From NCBI GenBank assembly GCA_035543115.1, contig DATKKF010000134.1:8506-72505 (forward strand): 64,000 nucleotides of DNA, read 5' to 3'. A model generated the notes under the pieces. It made no database searches. It saw only the letters and a program-made list of their open reading frames with translations, and was not told the DNA's origin. Positions 42,589 through 51,556 of the stretch are shown here, piece after piece (position 1 is the stretch's first letter; the number at the start of each line of letters is the position of its first letter). Origin of the DNA: RPRB01 sp035543115 (GTDB taxonomy: Bacteria > Myxococcota > Myxococcia > Myxococcales > Myxococcaceae). The position numbers and the translations under genes are program-made.

Positions 42589-42905
42589 CCGCGGCCTCCC
42601 GAGAGCAGCGCCCGGAGCACGTCCTGGGCGAGCGCCGCCACGCGCGCCTCGTCGATCGCCGCCAGCCGGTCGATGCGGGCCCGGGTCTCCGCCTCGAGGC
42701 GGGCCAGCTCGGTAACCAGGCCGCGTTCCTCCGCCTCGCCGAGCTCCTGGAGGGCCCGGGAGAGCATGGCGGTGGAGTCGCTGGCCAGCGCCTCGGCATC
42801 GCGGCTGGCCGCCTCCACGACCGCACTGGCCTCACGCCGCGCGGCGTCGACGCGCGCAGTGAAGGCCTGCTCTGCCTCGAGCAGCCGGCCGAGATCTGCA
42901 CCCAT
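42585..42905 (-). CDS. atpH: V/A-type ATPase peripheral-stalk subunit H/G
   Basis: A 106-residue, almost entirely helical and charged protein, beginning MGADLGRLLEAEQAF. It matches the coiled-coil subunit (called H, G or AhaH) that pairs with E. It is the first gene of the nine-gene ATPase operon (H-I-K-E-C-F-A-B-D). The ATG at 42905 lies in a 161-base upstream gap after the sensor kinase gene. Confidence 0.8.
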   Translation of the reverse strand: MGADLGRLLEAEQAFTARVDAARREASAVVEAASRDAEALASDSTAMLSRALQELGEAEERGLVTELARLEAETRARIDRLAAIDEARVAALAQDVLRALLSGGRG

Positions 42906-43066
42906 GCATGCGACGAGCGTGCAACGGCTGGACCCTTGCAGCCGGGGAGGGCGGCTCCCGCGGAAGGGGGGTGCACGCCCCGCACCGGCTGCGGCAGCCA
43001 CGGAGACCGCGCAGATTCTGCACCCCTTCCCCCCATCGCTGGGTCGTGCCCCGGGGGCGCGTCCGC

Positions 43067-44473
43067 TCAGGCGCGGTGTGCAGGCCCCTCCAGCGGGGCA
43101 CGCACCGAGAACGCGAGCGAGCCGTCCTCGCGGTTCTCGGCGGAGACGGACAGCCCGAGGTGGCCACAGAGCGCCCGTACCAGGGCGAGCCCGATGCCGT
43201 GGTGCGCACCGACGGGCCGGGCCGGGTCGAGCCGGACGAAGCGCTGGAAGATCCGCTCCAGCTCGGTCGCAGGCAGCTGCGGGCCGCTGTCCGCCACCGC
43301 GAGCCACAGCCCCCGCCCAGGCTCGCTCCGGGTGGTCACCCAGCCCCCGCGCTCGGTGTAGGTCATCGCGTTGGCCAGGAGGTTCTGGATGACCAGCCGA
43401 AGCGCCTGCGGGTCCGAGCGCACCCGGGTTCCCGGTGCGATGTGGTTGGTGAACCGGAGGCCGCGGCGGGCGGTCACCTCGCGCAGCAGCGCGGCGCTGC
43501 TGTCCACCAGGTCCCTGAGGTCCACCGTCTCCTCGCTCGCGGCGAGCGCGCCCGTCTCGGCACTCGCCAGCGCCAGCAGGCTCTCCACCATCGCCTGCAT
43601 CTCCACGGCGATGCTCTGCGCCTCGGCGAGCGCCTTCCGGTACTCGGGCGCGGTCCGCTCGCGCGACAGGCCCAGCTCGGTCACTGCCCGCAGCCCGGAG
43701 AGCGGCGTCCGGAGCTCGTGCGCCACGTCGGCGCTGAAGTGCCGCTCACGCTCGAAGGAGGCCTCGAGCCGGCCGAGGAGCTGGTTGACCTTGCTCGCCG
43801 CGGGCTCGAGCTCGACCGGGAGCGCTTGCGTCGACAGCCTCCGGTCGAGGCCGGAGGCATCGATGCGGTCCACCTCCCTTCCCAGCGCCTCGACCCGGCG
43901 GACCGACCGGGTGACCACGAGGCCGACCAGCAGCGCCGCGGCGAGCGAGACCAGCCCCGTCGCCCCGGCCAGCTCGACCCCCAGCGCGGCGAGCGTCTCG
44001 TCGAGCGCCCGGGTGGGGCGGGCGACCAGCACCTCGAGCCGCCGGCCCGAGGGGTGCGTCACCGCCTCGTCGAGCCTCGGCGCGAGGCGCAGCCAGAGCC
44101 CCCGACCGCGTGCGCCGCCCTCGAGCGTGAGGAAGGTGGCCACCCCGGGCCGGAGGCCGCCCGCGTCGACCGGCCCGGGCGAATCCGTCGAGTGGTCGAG
44201 CTCGGCGCCGTCGTCGGAGCGGAGCCGGTACCAGAGCCCCTCCGGCACCGCGGGGGTCTCCGCCCCGTTCTCCAATTCCCAGCGGCCGCCCGGCCCCTCC
44301 TCGACCCGTGCGGCGACGGCCCGCGCCTCCTCCGCCAGGTCCTCGTCGAACCGCTCCCGGAGCGTCTCCCGTAGCGAGAGGTGGAGCAGCGCGGCGAGGG
44401 TCCCGAGCGCCAGCGCCACCACCGCCAGCACCGAGCCCATCAGGCGCCGGCGGAGCGACCAGCGCCGGCTCAC
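43067..44473 (-). CDS. Sensor histidine kinase of a two-component system
   Basis: A 468-residue inner-membrane kinase: helix 1 (about 13-33), a periplasmic sensor region of about 120 residues, helix 2 (about 165-185), a HAMP segment, HisKA with the phospho-His in SADVAHELRTPLSGLRA, and the ATPase domain (N box NLLANAMTYT, G1 ADSGPQ, F box FQRFVR, G2 HGIGLALV). The signal is not evident. GTG 44473 overlaps the response regulator stop. Overall layout resembles CusS/QseC-type kinases. Confidence 0.94.
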   Translation of the reverse strand: MSRRWSLRRRLMGSVLAVVALALGTLAALLHLSLRETLRERFDEDLAEEARAVAARVEEGPGGRWELENGAETPAVPEGLWYRLRSDDGAELDHSTDSPGPVDAGGLRPGVATFLTLEGGARGRGLWLRLAPRLDEAVTHPSGRRLEVLVARPTRALDETLAALGVELAGATGLVSLAAALLVGLVVTRSVRRVEALGREVDRIDASGLDRRLSTQALPVELEPAASKVNQLLGRLEASFERERHFSADVAHELRTPLSGLRAVTELGLSRERTAPEYRKALAEAQSIAVEMQAMVESLLALASAETGALAASEETVDLRDLVDSSAALLREVTARRGLRFTNHIAPGTRVRSDPQALRLVIQNLLANAMTYTERGGWVTTRSEPGRGLWLAVADSGPQLPATELERIFQRFVRLDPARPVGAHHGIGLALVRALCGHLGLSVSAENREDGSLAFSVRAPLEGPAHRA

Positions 44474-45144
44474 TCAGCTGCTCCGAGCTGGTACCCGAGG
44501 CCGCGCCGGGTCCGGAGCAGCGGCGCCGGGTGTCCGCCGTCGAGCTTCCTCCGGAGGTACCCCACGTACACGTCCACCACGTTGCTCGTCGGCTCCTCGG
44601 AGCCGGAGAAGACGTGGGCCCAGATCTCCGCCCGGCTCACGATGTGCCCGCGGCGGCAGGCGAGGTACTCGAGCAGCGCGTACTCCCGTCCGGAGAGCGT
44701 GACCGGCCTCCCCGCGCGCTCGACGGTACGGGCCACGGTGTCCACCCGGAGGTCGCCGATCTCGATCACCGGAGCTGACGCCTGGAAGCGCCGGCGGAGG
44801 AGGGCCCGGACCCGGGCGAGCAGCTCCTCCAGCGCAAAGGGCTTGACCAGGTAGTCGTCCGCGCCAGCGTCGAGGCCGCGCACCCGGTCGCCGAGCGCAT
44901 CCCGGGCGGTGACGATCAGCACCGAGGCGTCGGACCGGCGGCGGCGGAGATCGGCGAGGATCGACAGCCCGTCCATGGTGGGCAGCATGAGGTCGAGCAC
45001 GATGAGGTCGTAGCGGGACTCGCCCCCGAGCCGGAGGCCCTCGAGGCCGTCCGCTGCCAGGTCGACCGTGAGCCCCGCCTCGCGCAGGGCCTGGACCATG
45101 GCCCGGGCGAGCGGCTCGTAATCCTCGATGACCAGGAGACGCAT
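44470..45144 (-). CDS. OmpR/PhoB-family response regulator
   Basis: A 224-residue regulator. The receiver has the acidic pair near IEDYEP, the phospho-acceptor Asp in YDLIVLDLMLPTMDG and the Lys in DDYLVKPF. The C-terminal winged helix is OmpR-like (LSGREYALLEYLACRRGHIVSRAEIWAHVF, VVDVYVGYLRRKLD, RTRRGLGYQL). Such proteins bind direct repeats with 11-bp spacing. It precedes the kinase gene, with 4-base overlap, and is the nearest candidate regulator of the phosphoesterase cluster. Confidence 0.95.
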   Translation of the reverse strand: MRLLVIEDYEPLARAMVQALREAGLTVDLAADGLEGLRLGGESRYDLIVLDLMLPTMDGLSILADLRRRRSDASVLIVTARDALGDRVRGLDAGADDYLVKPFALEELLARVRALLRRRFQASAPVIEIGDLRVDTVARTVERAGRPVTLSGREYALLEYLACRRGHIVSRAEIWAHVFSGSEEPTSNVVDVYVGYLRRKLDGGHPAPLLRTRRGLGYQLGAAE

Positions 45145-45237
45145 GCGACCCCCGGTCCGGATGCTGCGCCCGCGGCAGCCGCCCGTGAACCCTCATCGAC
45201 GGCCGCCCCGGAAATGTTTCCGTCCGGGCTCCGCCGC

Positions 45238-48108
45238 TCAGGGCGTCGAGCGAGGGCCCTGGCCGGTGCGCCCCTCCGGATAGGGGCGGTCACCCATGAG
45301 GCCCTTCCAGAGGAGACGGTTGTACGTTGCGGCGTCGACCCGGTCCTCGCGGGTGAAGTCCATGCCCTTGGTCGCCTGGGCCCACCAGCCCGCGTCGTGG
45401 GTGGGCGCCAGTGCGGGCGCGAGGGTGAGCGCCTCGGCCACGGCCGACTTCGGTAGGGGCAGCTTGGTCCCCACCAGGATCGAGGAGGGCACGGCGTGGA
45501 AGTCCCACTGCTCCTGCCGCAGGTCGAAGACCTTGGTCATCGGCCGCACGCCGTGGTCGTGCAGGTTCAGGTGCTCGAGACCGAGCACGTCCTCGATGGT
45601 CCGGAGCATCGACACCGTGCTGTAGCGCCCCGAGACCACCGCCCGGTGCTTCACGTACGGGCCGACCACGTAGGCGGTGCTCCGGTGCGCGTCGACGTGG
45701 TCCGGGCCGTCCTGGGAGTCATCCTCGAGCACGAAGATCAGCGTGTCCTTCGCGTACGGGCTCGTCGCCACCTTCTCCACCAGGAGCCCCACCGCGTAGT
45801 CGTTGTCCGCGTGCTGGAGCTCGGGGGTGTTCACCCCGTCGATCGCGGTGCCGAACGAGCCGGTGTGGTCGTTCATCAGCCGGACCAGCGAGAGGGCGGG
45901 GAGGTTCCCGCCGGCGACGAAGCCGTCGAACTCACGCGCCCACTCGGCCTCCCGGTAGAAGTCGGGCTGGGCGGGATCGAAGCCGCGAAAGAAGACGTCG
46001 GTGTACTGGCGGAGCACCGCGTTGGCGGCCGAGGCAACCGGGATGCCCGCAGCGAACGGATACCGCACGCTCGGGGGCACCCCGCCGAGGCTCGGAGGGG
46101 CCGAGTACGGGACCAGGTCGATGAAGAAGCCGTAGTTCCGGACGGTCTTCCCGGCCCGCAGCGCCGCATTCCACAGATAGCCCGCGCCCGGCTCGCCGTC
46201 CGGAGCGTCCAGCTCGACCTCGTTCGCCGTCCCCGGGAGGATGTCGGGATCCAGCGGGCTGATGGGGATGATCTTCTGACGCTCGGCGGAGGTGGGCAGG
46301 GCGATGTTGATGTCCCGGTCCAGACCCTCCGAGTCGTAGGTCAATCCCCGGCCCGCGTAGTTCACCATGAATGCCTTCTCGTTGGCGTCGGAGGATCGGG
46401 CGGCGGTGGCCCACTGCCAGCCGTCCATGCTCACCTCGCCGCTGGCGTAGAAGTTGTCCAGGTTGACGAAGCGCTCGGCGAGGGCGTGGAAGTTCGGCGT
46501 GATGGACCGCGGGAACTGGGTGATCGCCGGGTCGCCGTTGCTCCCCTTGGTGTCGCCGAGGATCTGGTCGTAGGTCCGGTTCTCCTTGACGATGTAGATG
46601 ACGTGCCTGATGCGCTTGCGGAGCTCGCGCATCACCTCCCGGTCCTCCTCGCCCGTCCCGGCGTCGTTGTTCCGGGCCGTCTGCTCGGTGAGCTCCTCGA
46701 GTTCGTGCCGGTTCGGCACCGGGATGGTCAGGAAGCCGGCCTTGGTGAGCTGGAGCACGTACTGATTCGAGGACCCGTTCTCTGCCGAATCGGGGCACCC
46801 GGGGGCGATGTTGTCGAAGGCGGTTGCGCACTGCTTCGGGTTCGGTCCGGCGTTGCTCTTGGCATTCACCACCCAGAGCGTCCGCCCGTCGCGGCTCACG
46901 CTCACCGAGCTCGGGTACCACCCGGTGGGGATCAGGCCGCGCAGCTCGCCGCCGTCTTCGTCCAGATCGATCACCGCCAGGGAGTTGCTTCCACCGTTGG
47001 TGACGTAGAGGGTGCGCTCGTCCGGGGAGAGCGCCAGGGAGTTCGGGCTCGCGCCCTTCCGCGGACGTGAGCGGCGGTGCTCGCCGTTCTCCCGGTGCTC
47101 CCGGTCGTCGTCCCCCTCCCGCTCCCCCGGAAAAGAGGTGGAGAGGCGCCGGAGCACCCGGTTGGAGCCGGTGTCGATCACGTACACCACGTCGGCGTTG
47201 TCCGCGGCGACGAAGAGCCGGCGCTCGCGCCGATCGAGCAGCATCTTGTTCGGGTTCCCCTCGAGCGGGATCCGGGAGGTGACCTTCGGGGCGCCGGTGA
47301 AGTCCACCACCACCACCTCCCGGTCACGGAGGCTGGAGACGTAGGCGGTCCCGTTCCCCTTCACGCTCACCCAGAAGGGGAACTCGCCGCCCGGCACACC
47401 GGCCTTGCTCGAGTCGGTCTTCCCGGGCCGGAGGTCCAGCTCGCCGCTGCGCTTGCGGGTGAGCAGGTCCACCACGCTGATCGAATCGTTCTCGTAGTTG
47501 GCCACCACCAGCTTCTTCCCGTCCGAGGTGACGTCGATGCCCGCGGCGTGGGCCCCCACCGTCGGGGGAACTCCCAGCGGGGGGAAGCCGAAGGGGAGCA
47601 GACCGTTCCCCGGGGGGTGGTTCAGGGCGATCGGAGCGCCATCCTCCGCCCAGCCTCCGCCACTCCTGGCGAAGACGTGCACGTCGTCGTCCACGCCGCC
47701 GGAGACGTAGAAGCGGCTCCCGTCTGGGGCGAAGACGATGCCATCGTAGGTGTTGGGGATCTGGAGCGCCTGCTTCTGCACCGCGGTCCGCCCGCTCACC
47801 TCGAAGACGAAGACGTACTCGTTCGAGTCCTGGGGAATCCCGTTGCCCGAGGCATCGGCCCAGCGGTTGAAGCCGCTGGTGAGGACGAGCAGCGTCTTCC
47901 CATCCGGGCTCAGGGCGGTGCTCACCGCCTGCCCCGCGGTGAAGCCGGGGAGCCCCGGCAGGCCGGGGTTCAGCTGGGTGAAGGTCGAGCCCGGTGCCGC
48001 CGTGGGCGTGATGCGCTGCCCGGTGGGAATCGGAATCGGTTCGTGCGCCCCCGCCGCCGTCACGAAGAGCGTGACCGCCGCTGCCGCCACCACGTCGAGC
48101 CGTGCCAT
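45238..48108 (-). CDS. Secreted YVTN beta-propeller phosphoesterase (1)
   Basis: A 956-residue exported protein: signal peptide (MARLDVVAAAAVTLFVTAAGA), a propeller of repeated SPDGKTLLV-type blades (about 50-470) and a C-terminal phosphoesterase/alkaline phosphatase-fold domain (about 520-900; IYIVKENRTYDQILGDTKG and EDDSQDGPDHVDAHR metal motif). An acidic/basic stretch (GDDDREHRENGEHRR) is inserted in the propeller just before SPNSLALSPDERTLYV. The family (bifunctional YncE-like/alkaline phosphatase-like) is known mainly by sequence. It is paralogous to two genes nearby. A GGAGGGT precedes the ATG. Confidence 0.9.
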   Translation of the reverse strand: MARLDVVAAAAVTLFVTAAGAHEPIPIPTGQRITPTAAPGSTFTQLNPGLPGLPGFTAGQAVSTALSPDGKTLLVLTSGFNRWADASGNGIPQDSNEYVFVFEVSGRTAVQKQALQIPNTYDGIVFAPDGSRFYVSGGVDDDVHVFARSGGGWAEDGAPIALNHPPGNGLLPFGFPPLGVPPTVGAHAAGIDVTSDGKKLVVANYENDSISVVDLLTRKRSGELDLRPGKTDSSKAGVPGGEFPFWVSVKGNGTAYVSSLRDREVVVVDFTGAPKVTSRIPLEGNPNKMLLDRRERRLFVAADNADVVYVIDTGSNRVLRRLSTSFPGEREGDDDREHRENGEHRRSRPRKGASPNSLALSPDERTLYVTNGGSNSLAVIDLDEDGGELRGLIPTGWYPSSVSVSRDGRTLWVVNAKSNAGPNPKQCATAFDNIAPGCPDSAENGSSNQYVLQLTKAGFLTIPVPNRHELEELTEQTARNNDAGTGEEDREVMRELRKRIRHVIYIVKENRTYDQILGDTKGSNGDPAITQFPRSITPNFHALAERFVNLDNFYASGEVSMDGWQWATAARSSDANEKAFMVNYAGRGLTYDSEGLDRDINIALPTSAERQKIIPISPLDPDILPGTANEVELDAPDGEPGAGYLWNAALRAGKTVRNYGFFIDLVPYSAPPSLGGVPPSVRYPFAAGIPVASAANAVLRQYTDVFFRGFDPAQPDFYREAEWAREFDGFVAGGNLPALSLVRLMNDHTGSFGTAIDGVNTPELQHADNDYAVGLLVEKVATSPYAKDTLIFVLEDDSQDGPDHVDAHRSTAYVVGPYVKHRAVVSGRYSTVSMLRTIEDVLGLEHLNLHDHGVRPMTKVFDLRQEQWDFHAVPSSILVGTKLPLPKSAVAEALTLAPALAPTHDAGWWAQATKGMDFTREDRVDAATYNRLLWKGLMGDRPYPEGRTGQGPRSTP

Positions 48109-48445
48109 ACCACCCTCCCGCGAATGTCCCAGGGAGGCAGCTAGCAGCGGCGTGCAGCGGTCTGGTCACGGCTTGCGCACGTTCCGGTCGAGCGGTGATG
48201 AGAGCACGATGAGAAGCCGGTCCCTGGTGGCTCATCGATGGCTCATCCGCGGAGGGCGAGATCCAAGTGTCCGGAACGCTTCCCTGGCGGAGCTCCGCGC
48301 CGCGCGGGGAGCGCCGTGAACCGGCGCCCCCTCCCGGGCGAGCCCGCCGTCCCGTGTTGGCATGCGGGCCACGCGGCTGGCGCGCGGTGGGCTTACCCGT
48401 CGTCCCGCGCGCGGGGACGCCTCCGCGCCATGGAGGACACGGACG
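48109..48445. other. 337-base divergent intergenic region between two phosphoesterase genes
   Basis: No gene is evident. The region must carry both divergent promoters. Its left half holds the GATGAG/CTCATC dyad described separately; the right half (about 48280-48440) is very GC-rich, and I see no clear -10/-35, T-run or conserved RNA. An ATG at 48362 is in frame with the downstream gene, but sequence from it is not signal-like. Confidence 0.5.
48197..48247. promoter_or_regulatory. Four-half-site dyad: GATGAG x2 and CTCATC x2, 11-bp phased
   Basis: GATGAGA occurs at 48197-48203 and 48208-48214. CTCATC occurs at 48231-48236 and 48242-48247. Each pair has 11-bp spacing, and all four sites share one dyad centre near 48222. 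OmpR/PhoB regulators typically bind 11-bp phased repeats. It lies 89-139 bases upstream of the minus-strand phosphoesterase and 199-249 upstream of the plus-strand one. Confidence 0.55.
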
Positions 48446-51400
48446 ATGCGCTGGACTCGATGGAAGACCTTGCTCCTGGGTGGCCTGCTGCTGGGGCTCG
48501 CCCTTCCGCTGGTGGGCTGGAGACGGGACGACGGATCCCGGTTCCTGACCTATGGCGCGCCCGCGGGCCAGAGACCCGCCACCCGGCACGTGACGATCGA
48601 CGGGCTGGACGCGGCGGTGCTACCCAACGGGCGACTGGTCACCCCCGCCGGTACCGAGGTGAGCGTGGGTGCCCCGAAGCCGTTCGGCCTGGCGCTCTCG
48701 CCGGACGGAAAGAGCCTGGCCACGATCAACAGCGGGATCGGGCCCTTCTCGGTCACGCTGGTCTCCCAGCTGGGGGGCGGCGGTGCGGTGACGAAGCTCA
48801 TCCCGGTCGATGCGACCTTCATGGGGGTGGTGTTCTCGAAGGACGGCTCGCGCTTCTACGCCTCGGGGGGAGAGCGGGGGAACGTCTGGGTCGGTGACAC
48901 CGCGAGTCGCAGCATCATCGGCTCGGTCAACCTCAACGGGAGCGCCCACGCCCTGAGCGCGCCGCTCGATCCGGCTGCGGTGACGCCGACCTTCAAGGGG
49001 ACATTCCCGGGCCGGATGGCGCTCTCCCCCGATGGCCAGTTGCTCTACGTGGTGGACCAGGGTGCCTTCCAGGTGCACGTCCTGGACACGCGGGCGATCC
49101 ACACCGGGGTGGACGGCACGGGCAAGGTCACCGAGCCCAACAACTTCGGCGCGGTGGTGACGCGCATCCCGGTCGGCCGCTACCCGTACGACGTCGCGAC
49201 CTCCGCCGACGGCACGCGGCTGTACGTGGCGAACCTGGGCACCTTCCAGTTCAAGCACCTGGATCCGGCCAGCCCCACGGGGAACTCCAACGCCGACTAC
49301 CCGCTGTGCTACCCCGGCGCCGGATACCCGGACGAGACCGGGGCCGATCGCACCCTCCGGATCACCAGGGTGGACCCCCGCGCCCTCCCGGACTCGCTCC
49401 GGGACCCGGCCGGCATCCGCTGTGGCTACGTGCCCGTGGCAACCCAGAACTACACGGTGCCGGGCCTCGGATCGCCCAACGCGCCGGAGAGCAACTCGGT
49501 CTGGGTGTTCGACGTCTCCAGGCCGGCCTCCGCGGCCCGGCTGGCAGTGGTGAAGACCGGTCCGGCCATCGCCGAGAGGCTGGACGAGGTGCTCAACCGG
49601 GACGACGACGATGACGACGACGGTCGGGCCTATTCCGGTCCTCACCCCAACGCCCTCGCCGTCGGTCCGGAGGCGATCTACGTGGCGAACGGAAACGACG
49701 ACTCGGTCTCGGTGCTTCGCCCGGGCTCGTGGAAGGTGATGCAGCGGATCGCGCTCTCGCCGCTGAAGGGCGAGGACGCGAAGCTGCGGGGCGTGCAGCC
49801 GGTCGGCCTGGCGCTGTCGCCCGACAGCAAGACGCTCTACGTCGCCGAGGCCGGACTCAACGCGGTGGCGGTCATCCGCCACGGCAAGGTCCAGGGGCAC
49901 ATCCCGACGGGGTGGTGGCCCGCGGCCCTGGCGGTGAGCGCGGACGGGAAGACGCTGTACGTGGCGAACGCGAACGGCCGGGGCTCGGGGCCCAACAACC
50001 CCACGCCGCCGGACAACCTGGGGTCACCCAGGTCGGCCACCATCGGCTCGGTCAGCATCATTCCGGTGCCGGACCGCCACACCCTCGACGAGTACACCGC
50101 CCGCGTGCTGAAGAACAACGGGCTGGTCCCGGCCCGCGGTGAAGAGGAGCAGGAGAAGCTCGAGGCGCTGGCCGACTCGGTCCGGAAGCGGGTGAAGCAT
50201 GTGGTCTTCATCAACAAGGAGAACGCCACCTACGACCTGCTGCTGGGAGACATCCAGAAGACCAGCTCGGGACAGCCGGTGAACGGCGATCCGACCTTGT
50301 CGCTGGGCGTGGCCGCGGCTCCCAACCACCACGCGCTGGCGCTGAAGTACGCCTTCTCGGACAACTTCTTCCTCGAGCCTTCCGTCTCCTCGGACGGTCA
50401 CCGCTGGCTCGCCGGCGTCTACACCAGCGAGTTCGAGCAGACGCACTGGCCCGCCTCCTACGGCGGCCGGCGCGGCGATTCCGGTGACAACCCGGCCTCC
50501 TATCTGCCGTACCCCGGGCGAATGGGCTTCACCGACGCGAACAGCTCGCCGGATCCGAACGACTACAACCAGTCGGGCGGGACGGCGCTCCACCTGGTGC
50601 GGAACGGGCGATCCTTCGCCAACTTCGGGAATGGCTACGAGTTCGCCCAGGTCGACGAGGACGTGCGCACCGACCCCACCGGCATCCGCAACCACGTCAA
50701 CGTGCCGATGGAGAAGGTGATCCGCGACCGGAGCGATCACCTCTACCCCGAGTTCAACACCGGCATCCCCGACGCGCCGCTCCCCGAGGACCCGACGCGC
50801 TTCAGCCGCTTCGGGCGCTTCCAGCAGGTCTTCGAGTCACGCTACGTGGACCGCAAGACCGGCGAGTGCAGGCTGCCGAGCTACGTGGACCTGTACTACC
50901 CGAACGACCACGGCGGCGGCGCGAACGACATCTACCCGGACGGCAGTCACCCCTGGGACTTCGTCCGCTTCGTCCAGGACAACGACGACGCGCTCGGGCG
51001 CACCGTCGATCTCATCTCCAAGAGTCCGTGCTGGAAGGACACGGTCATCTTCGTCGTCGAGGACGACACCCAGAACGGGTTCGACCACCTCGACGGCCAT
51101 CGCTCGATCTTCCTGGCGATCGGTCCGGCGATCAGGCCGGGCTACCTCCTGAAGACCCACGCCAGCCTCTCCAGCATCTTCAAGACGGTGGACATCATCC
51201 TTGGCGTTCCGCCCCTCAACCTCTACGACGCCGCCGCCGGTGACCTGCTCGAGCTGTTCAAGGACGGGAAGGGCCACGACGACGACGACCACGATCGGTA
51301 CGACCGCTGCGAGGTCAAGGAGGACATCCGGGGAGCGGCGGCGTGGAGCCGAGCGACCGAGGGGGTCGAGTTCAGCCGGCCCGACTCTGACGAGGTCCGC

Positions 51401-51466
51401 CTGCGCGAGGCGATCCGCCAGAGCACCCAGCGCCGAGGAAAGAAGCTCGAGGGGACCTTCGAGTGA
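48446..51466 (+). CDS. Secreted YVTN beta-propeller phosphoesterase (2)
   Basis: A 1006-residue paralogue with a signal/anchor (MRWTRWKTLLLGGLLLGLALPLVG), a propeller (about 60-560; LALSPDGKSLAT, LALSPDSKTLYVAEAG) and a phosphoesterase domain (about 590-960; FINKENATYDLLLGDIQ, EDDTQNGFDHLDGHR). An Asp-run insertion (NRDDDDDDDGRA) sits in the propeller before HPNALAVG, and the C-terminus has another Asp/His stretch (GKGHDDDDHDRYDRC). ENATYD replaces the ENRTYD of its paralogues. ATG 48446 starts the hydrophobic segment. Confidence 0.9.
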   Translation: MRWTRWKTLLLGGLLLGLALPLVGWRRDDGSRFLTYGAPAGQRPATRHVTIDGLDAAVLPNGRLVTPAGTEVSVGAPKPFGLALSPDGKSLATINSGIGPFSVTLVSQLGGGGAVTKLIPVDATFMGVVFSKDGSRFYASGGERGNVWVGDTASRSIIGSVNLNGSAHALSAPLDPAAVTPTFKGTFPGRMALSPDGQLLYVVDQGAFQVHVLDTRAIHTGVDGTGKVTEPNNFGAVVTRIPVGRYPYDVATSADGTRLYVANLGTFQFKHLDPASPTGNSNADYPLCYPGAGYPDETGADRTLRITRVDPRALPDSLRDPAGIRCGYVPVATQNYTVPGLGSPNAPESNSVWVFDVSRPASAARLAVVKTGPAIAERLDEVLNRDDDDDDDGRAYSGPHPNALAVGPEAIYVANGNDDSVSVLRPGSWKVMQRIALSPLKGEDAKLRGVQPVGLALSPDSKTLYVAEAGLNAVAVIRHGKVQGHIPTGWWPAALAVSADGKTLYVANANGRGSGPNNPTPPDNLGSPRSATIGSVSIIPVPDRHTLDEYTARVLKNNGLVPARGEEEQEKLEALADSVRKRVKHVVFINKENATYDLLLGDIQKTSSGQPVNGDPTLSLGVAAAPNHHALALKYAFSDNFFLEPSVSSDGHRWLAGVYTSEFEQTHWPASYGGRRGDSGDNPASYLPYPGRMGFTDANSSPDPNDYNQSGGTALHLVRNGRSFANFGNGYEFAQVDEDVRTDPTGIRNHVNVPMEKVIRDRSDHLYPEFNTGIPDAPLPEDPTRFSRFGRFQQVFESRYVDRKTGECRLPSYVDLYYPNDHGGGANDIYPDGSHPWDFVRFVQDNDDALGRTVDLISKSPCWKDTVIFVVEDDTQNGFDHLDGHRSIFLAIGPAIRPGYLLKTHASLSSIFKTVDIILGVPPLNLYDAAAGDLLELFKDGKGHDDDDHDRYDRCEVKEDIRGAAAWSRATEGVEFSRPDSDEVRLREAIRQSTQRRGKKLEGTFE

Positions 51467-51479
51467 CCGCCTGAAGTGA

Positions 51480-51524
51480 GACGGGGAGCTGCCGGAGCGA
51501 GGTTGGTCCGAGCAGCTCCCCGTC
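51480..51524. terminator. Long hairpin between convergent genes
   Basis: GACGGGGAGCTGC (51480-51492) pairs perfectly with GCAGCTCCCCGTC (51512-51524); CGGA and TCCG extend the stem past a single bulged A, leaving a 10-base loop. It begins 14 bases after the phosphoesterase stop and lies before the end of the convergent gene, so it may act as a two-way terminator. There is no long T-run. Confidence 0.65.
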
Positions 51525-51556
51525 GTCGTTGCGGGAGGTCGGGTCTGCGGGGGACC

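Noticed and set aside
42925..42944. Hairpin CGGCTG/CAGCCG upstream of the ATPase operon
   Set aside because: Short stem in GC-rich sequence with no T-run; could arise by chance.
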